This document shows, one piece after another, positions 61,301 through 64,000 of a stretch of DNA of 64,000 bases. The position numbers and the translations under genes were made by a program. Within the stretch, counting starts at the first letter, position 1. Every line of letters begins with the position of its first letter. Origin of the DNA: Anniella stebbinsi (lineage: Eukaryota > Chordata > Lepidosauria > Squamata > Anniellidae); NCBI GenBank assembly GCA_029215795.1, contig JARDYH010000007.1:74535763-74599762 (forward strand), in the 5' to 3' direction. A model generated the notes under the pieces. It was not told where the DNA came from. It was given only the letters and a program-made list of their open reading frames with translations, and made no database searches.

Positions 61301-64000
61301 TTAATTATATCTTTGTGAGTTGGTTTGTTTGGTATCAGCTCCTTGGACTGTTCTCCTAACCCTTTTGGAAAAGATGATGGACATTTCAGCCAACGAGTTA
61401 GGCTGGTTTTAGAGAGAAGCATTGCTGGCAGCGGTGAAGGAATTTAGATGAGTCGAAAATTACTTATCCGATATTGGAGCTGTGTTTTGAACCACATGTA
61501 AATGGAATCAGTTCAGATCTGTATTCAGATTCTCCCTGACAGAAGAGCTGGATCCCTGTGTGAGAGCCAAACCACAATTTATAAATCTCCAACTGGATCT
61601 CCCAGAATTTCATGTATTGGCATCATCATCATCATCATTGTTTACTGTGCCAGCCAAAAGCCATGACAAATGCATCAAAAGAATATACAAAAGTACAAAG
61701 ATTTCAAACATTACAAAATAATATAAATGAATTATAAATTAACCTAGGCAACCCAGCTTCAATTTAACACTCTAAATCTCCAAGGCAGTTTATGGCATTA
61801 GTAGTAGTAGTAGTAGTGAACTATTTATATTCCACTTCTTCTATTTTAAGAGAGGACCCTCAAGACATTTCACAACCATAGCAAAAACTACAATTAAAAA
61901 AATAAGAACACAAACCATACTCAATGAAACTACCAAGAGCTACGGAAGAGTTTCTTAGCAATAAATCAGGGACCCCATGGCCAACGAACAAAAGATTGCA
62001 GGGTTTCCCTATCGGTGAATTGGGGGTCGGGGGGAGAAAGAGCCAATGACCACAGACCATGGTTTAAGAGTTTTCACTGTGCACTTTGATGGTGCTATAT
62101 CAATAACAATGAATATGAATGATAATGAGTGGCAATTCGTAATAATTGTTCAGCATTTCTCCACCTCTCTGTGTTTTGTGATGTAAAAATAAGGAAAAGG
62201 ACTAATTATATATTTCTACATTGCAGACTGAAGGGGTGCTCAACAATGTGAGTATTGGCCAATCATTCAGCATGGCCATTTTATAATTCATCCCAAGAAG
62301 TCTGATACAGACTCAGTGTGTTTGAATGAGTTCACATTGGCTCCCATGGGGATGTCTTTGGATTATCTTGCAACTTGTGTCCTATGAATAAGAAGTTTGC
62401 TTTCATGCTGCTGCTGGCTTAACTCTGACCTGAAAATGCCATGGCTTCTATATGCTCCCAAGAAACAAAAACAAAAGATGCTTGTGTATGACTAACTGTA
62501 AAGAGGGATATATATATATAGCCTGTTTGTGAGCCTGGCCATACCCTGAACTGCTGTCACCGTGATGAGGAGGGCTATCAGCTCATCCGTAGGAACATAG
62601 GAAGCTACTTTATGTTGAGTCAAACCATTCGTCCATATAGTCCAGTGTTGCCGACACTGACTGGCAGCAGTGGCTCTCCAGGGTTTCAGGCAGGATTCCT
62701 TTCCTAAGCCAACCTGGAGAAGCTGAGGATCAGACCAGCATGCAAAGCATATCCTCCATCACACTGGGCTATGGCCCCTCTTTAGCTGGCTTTGCTCTGG
62801 ATGTTTCAGGATTAAGATCATTACAAATTCAGGTACAAATTTGTAATGATTTCACACTCTCTGAATGACCTGATTGTATATTGTGACTTTCACTTCCCAG
62901 GAGGCCCGTACATCTTTATTTTCTCCCATTGTCACCACCCACCCAATGCAGCCTAACTATGTGTCCACCACTCCCCAGAGTTCCTTGCTGATCTATTCCA
63001 ATCCATGAGTTTGGCCTCTCCAGCCCCAGCATCCTTAGGCATCAGAGAGTTCCATCCATGACTTTATGGGTTCTCCCTTATGCCTGGAATGCCTTGCTCA
63101 ATGCTCAAAGGAGGCTGCCTCTCTCTTTTCTTCCAAAACCATCCTTGGCGATGAAGCCTTAGGCACACCATCACAATCCATAGCCAGTGCTGAAAGTAGG
63201 CCATTTAACTGAACCTAACACCCATCATTGCCCCATTTTACCCTGTTTTCCAACTTCCCCTCTGGTGTCTTCTCTCTGTCAAAGTCTAGACTGGAAAGTC
63301 CATGGGGCAGGAGCCTGTTGTTCCAATCTTAAGCACTGTGTGCATTGATGGTTATATAAAAATATAAATAAAATGATACTAATGAATAATAATTGGATAA
63401 CTTAATAATTGTTTAGCCATTCCCGTTCCCTCTGGGCATTGTTTTGATGTAAAAATGAGAGCAATATAGTAACTGTACACTTCTACATTACAGGCTAAAG
63501 ACATTTTGACACCACTCGTGAGTATTGCTAATAATGTTCCATGGATAATCTTTTAGTTTACACAGAGAAGTCTAATGCTTAGGAGAATTAGTCTGATGGG
63601 ATGATTCTCCTGTGGCTTTCATGGTCATATGAAACCTTTGCTTGAGACCCTTTGCAACTAGTGCCATAAATGCAGCATGAGTGAAAGTTTCTTCCCATAA
63701 CTCTGCTCCTGCTTGAGCTTTGATTTTGAAGCCCATGGGGCAGATGTGCTCCCCATGAAAAGTAAAATCAGCTCATATCTATGTTTCCCTGTCAAACTCA
63801 CATACTGAATATCTCATAAGAACATAGGAAGAACCATGCTGGATCAGACCAGGGGCCATCTAGTCCTGTGTTCAGTTCATACAAAGGCCATCACTAGATC
63901 TTGTGGTAGGAAATTCCATAGTCTAGCTATGTGCTGTGAGAAGGAGGCCTTCCTTTAATCTCTCCAACATCTCCCACCCATCAGCTTCATGAGATGACCC
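52286..64000 (+). CDS. Gene C: secreted Gly/Leu micro-exon gene, 5' part; possibly PLUNC-like
   Basis: TATA box, signal-peptide exon, then eight phase-0 micro-exons of 18-33 bp; the gene continues beyond the window. Visible peptides in order: LPLLGGGGS, VPVVGG, LLGGTGG, LPLLGGGGG, LLGGTSG, LTGVLANLPPG, TEGVLNN, AKDILTPL. The first five are Gly/Leu repeats on copied modules; the last three look like amphipathic helix. The N-terminal part of mammalian PLUNC (BPIFA1) is also a Gly/Leu-rich low-complexity stretch containing LLGG-type repeats, so a BPI-fold domain downstream is possible. No such domain is visible here and I do not assign a symbol. No cysteine after the signal peptide. Confidence 0.65.
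52945..53085. repeat. Palindromic MITE-like repeat
   Basis: Arms CTTCCCTAACCTCATGC and ATCAAGTTGGGGAAG, inner GACTACAACTACCAAC. In the first intron of gene C. Confidence 0.65.
53583..53639. repeat. Hairpin
   Basis: GTAGCATCATTCCCAG pairs with CTGGGAATGATGCTAT across a loop of about 25 bp. Confidence 0.7.
54566..54592 (+). CDS. Gene C micro-exon, LPLLGGGGS
   Basis: 27 bp between AAATTTAG and GTACGTATT. The four Gly are coded by a pure GGC run. Confidence 0.68.
54888..55072. mobile_element. Palindromic MITE (CTAAGCCATGGTTAGG family)
   Basis: Starts GGCTTGTTCAGATGATAAAC, ends AGCATATCATCTGAA. Present in both gene C copies, so older than the duplication. Confidence 0.65.
55380..55397 (+). CDS. 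Gene C micro-exon, VPVVGG
   Basis: 18 bp between AAATTTAG and GTAAGTATT, phase 0-0. Confidence 0.65.
55960..56215. repeat. Diverged MITE-like repeat
   Basis: GGCCTATTCAGACTACAC at the left and GTCCGCTGAACAGGCTC at the right, with AAGCCATGGTTAGAGCC inside. Confidence 0.45.
56718..56738 (+). CDS. Gene C micro-exon, LLGGTGG
   Basis: 21 bp between AAATTTAG and GTAAGCATT. Confidence 0.67.
57416..57442 (+). CDS. Gene C micro-exon, LPLLGGGGG
   Basis: 27 bp between AAATTTAG and GTACGTATT. Copy of 54566-54592; the last codon is GGG where the other copy has AGT. Confidence 0.68.
57735..57924. mobile_element. Palindromic MITE, duplicate copy
   Basis: Same insertion as 54888-55072, carried by the module duplication. 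Confidence 0.65.
58224..58244 (+). CDS. Gene C micro-exon, LLGGTSG
   Basis: 21 bp between AAATTTAG and GTAAGCATT. Copy of 56718-56738 with one Gly to Ser change. Confidence 0.68.
58451..58776. mobile_element. Two partial hAT-type MITEs
   Basis: 58451-58573 is the right half, ending CATATGGTCACCCTA. 58691-58776 starts TAGGGTGACCATATGG and is internally truncated. Confidence 0.7.
58778..59105. repeat. Two-copy tandem repeat of about 150 bp
   Basis: Both copies contain TTTGTACACATGAGTACCTA-like and GCAATGTGCCCAA motifs and end in GAAGTTATAG. Confidence 0.7.
59105..59295. mobile_element. Partial relative of the TGTGCAC-ended element
   Basis: CAAGTCTATGGGGAAAA, repeated ATCGGATC / GATCCAGATCC motifs, end GCGTGCACAGCCTTAA. 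Confidence 0.5.
59300..60149. other. Gene C intron, nothing further recognised
   Basis: A degraded LINE-like stretch around 59560-59760 is possible. No micro-exon with both sites was found. Confidence 0.4.
60150..60182 (+). CDS. Gene C micro-exon, LTGVLANLPPG
   Basis: 33 bp between TTCTGTAG and GTGAGTATT, phase 0-0. Confidence 0.7.
60590..61150. mobile_element. MITE nested inside a related element
   Basis: The 226-bp copy 60859-61084 (GGCTCAATTCGG / CCGAATTGAGCC) interrupts a CACACAACACAA/TAAGTAACACAAC stretch that is continuous at 31340-31365. Confidence 0.65.
61150..61275. mobile_element. Palindromic MITE fragment (CTAAGCCATGGTTAGG family)
   Basis: Contains ACCATGGTTAGGAATGG and TAACCATCATGG, and ends TGTTGTCTGAACAGG. 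Confidence 0.55.
61280..62220. other. Gene C intron with simple repeats and a LINE tail
   Basis: (CAT)n at 61619-61640 and (TAG)n at 61799-61817, followed by an A-rich LINE 3' end. No exon seen. Confidence 0.45.
62227..62247 (+). CDS. Gene C micro-exon, TEGVLNN
   Basis: 21 bp between CATTGCAG and GTGAGTATT. The upstream 60 bp resemble those before 60150 and 63494. Confidence 0.68.
62586..62782 (-). mobile_element. tRNA-derived SINE, minus strand
   Basis: GGAACATAGGAAGCTACTTT start, GGCTCTCCAGGGTTTCAGGC core, then GCATGCAAAGCATATCCTCC, the reverse complement of a tRNA-Ala-like head. Confidence 0.7.
62985..63395 (+). mobile_element. LINE 3' fragment
   Basis: TATGCCTGGAATGCCTTGCT corresponds to the ORF2 W-N-x-L-P region. 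The fragment ends in an A-rich tail. Confidence 0.5.
63494..63517 (+). CDS. Gene C micro-exon, AKDILTPL
   Basis: 24 bp between CATTACAG and GTGAGTATT. Last exon inside the window. Confidence 0.68.
63813..64000 (-). mobile_element. CR1-like LINE 3' end, cut by the window end
   Basis: ATAAGAACATAGGAAGAACC start, then GCTGGATCAGACCAGGGGCC and CACTAGATCTTGTGGTAGG. Confidence 0.75.

Overview
The window is vertebrate nuclear DNA, most probably from a squamate reptile and probably a lizard. The evidence is a Bov-B-tailed tRNA-derived SINE of the Sauria type (47539-47780), a 5S rRNA-derived SINE (11155-11300), many CR1 and L2-like LINE fragments, several families of palindromic non-autonomous DNA transposons, and GT-AG introns. 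There is no operon, no compact ORF of bacterial type and no CRISPR array. Nearly all long open frames are chance frames or LINE remains. The real coding sequence is hidden in exons of 18-99 bp.

Three secreted-protein genes lie head to tail on the + strand. Gene A (window start to about 5866; its 5' end lies outside) is an array of alternating 10-residue Gly/Ser exons and 11-13-residue Gly/Gln/Pro exons ending in an exon that opens with a stop. Gene B (15652 to about 40.6 kb) is complete: a signal-peptide exon behind a TATA-like box, then about 30 micro-exons, all in phase 0 and all multiples of three, giving about 376 residues. Its product reads as a GSFGG/polyproline head, a Gly-Tyr-Pro middle, a strongly basic block (about +12), a second Gly-Tyr-Pro part, and an acidic aromatic octapeptide tail (about -12). 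Gene C (52286 to beyond the window) has a TATAAATA box, a signal-peptide exon and micro-exons of LLGGTSG / LPLLGGGGG type followed by LTGVLANLPPG. In style these recall the N-terminal low-complexity part of PLUNC (BPIFA1), but that is only a suggestion.

Layout: 1-5866 gene A; 5.9-15.5 kb repeat-rich spacer; 15.6-40.6 kb gene B with LINEs and MITEs in its introns; 40.6-52.2 kb spacer, whose first part (to about 44.08 kb) is a segmental copy of the spacer behind gene A; 52.2-64 kb gene C. Gene A and gene B share intron flanks, exon classes, the terminal exon and the downstream block, so they are tandem paralogues. Gene C uses the same organisation with different peptides. In all three, exon plus flanking intron has been copied as a unit: a 2.85-kb copy in A, single-exon modules in B, a 2.85-kb copy in C. 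Some modules are decaying.

No visible mature segment contains cysteine, so these are probably disordered secreted proteins. Because every exon is symmetric, any combination of exons could be skipped without a frameshift. I do not recognise genes A and B as named genes. Exon calls rest on splice consensus, frame continuity and repetition, not on transcripts.
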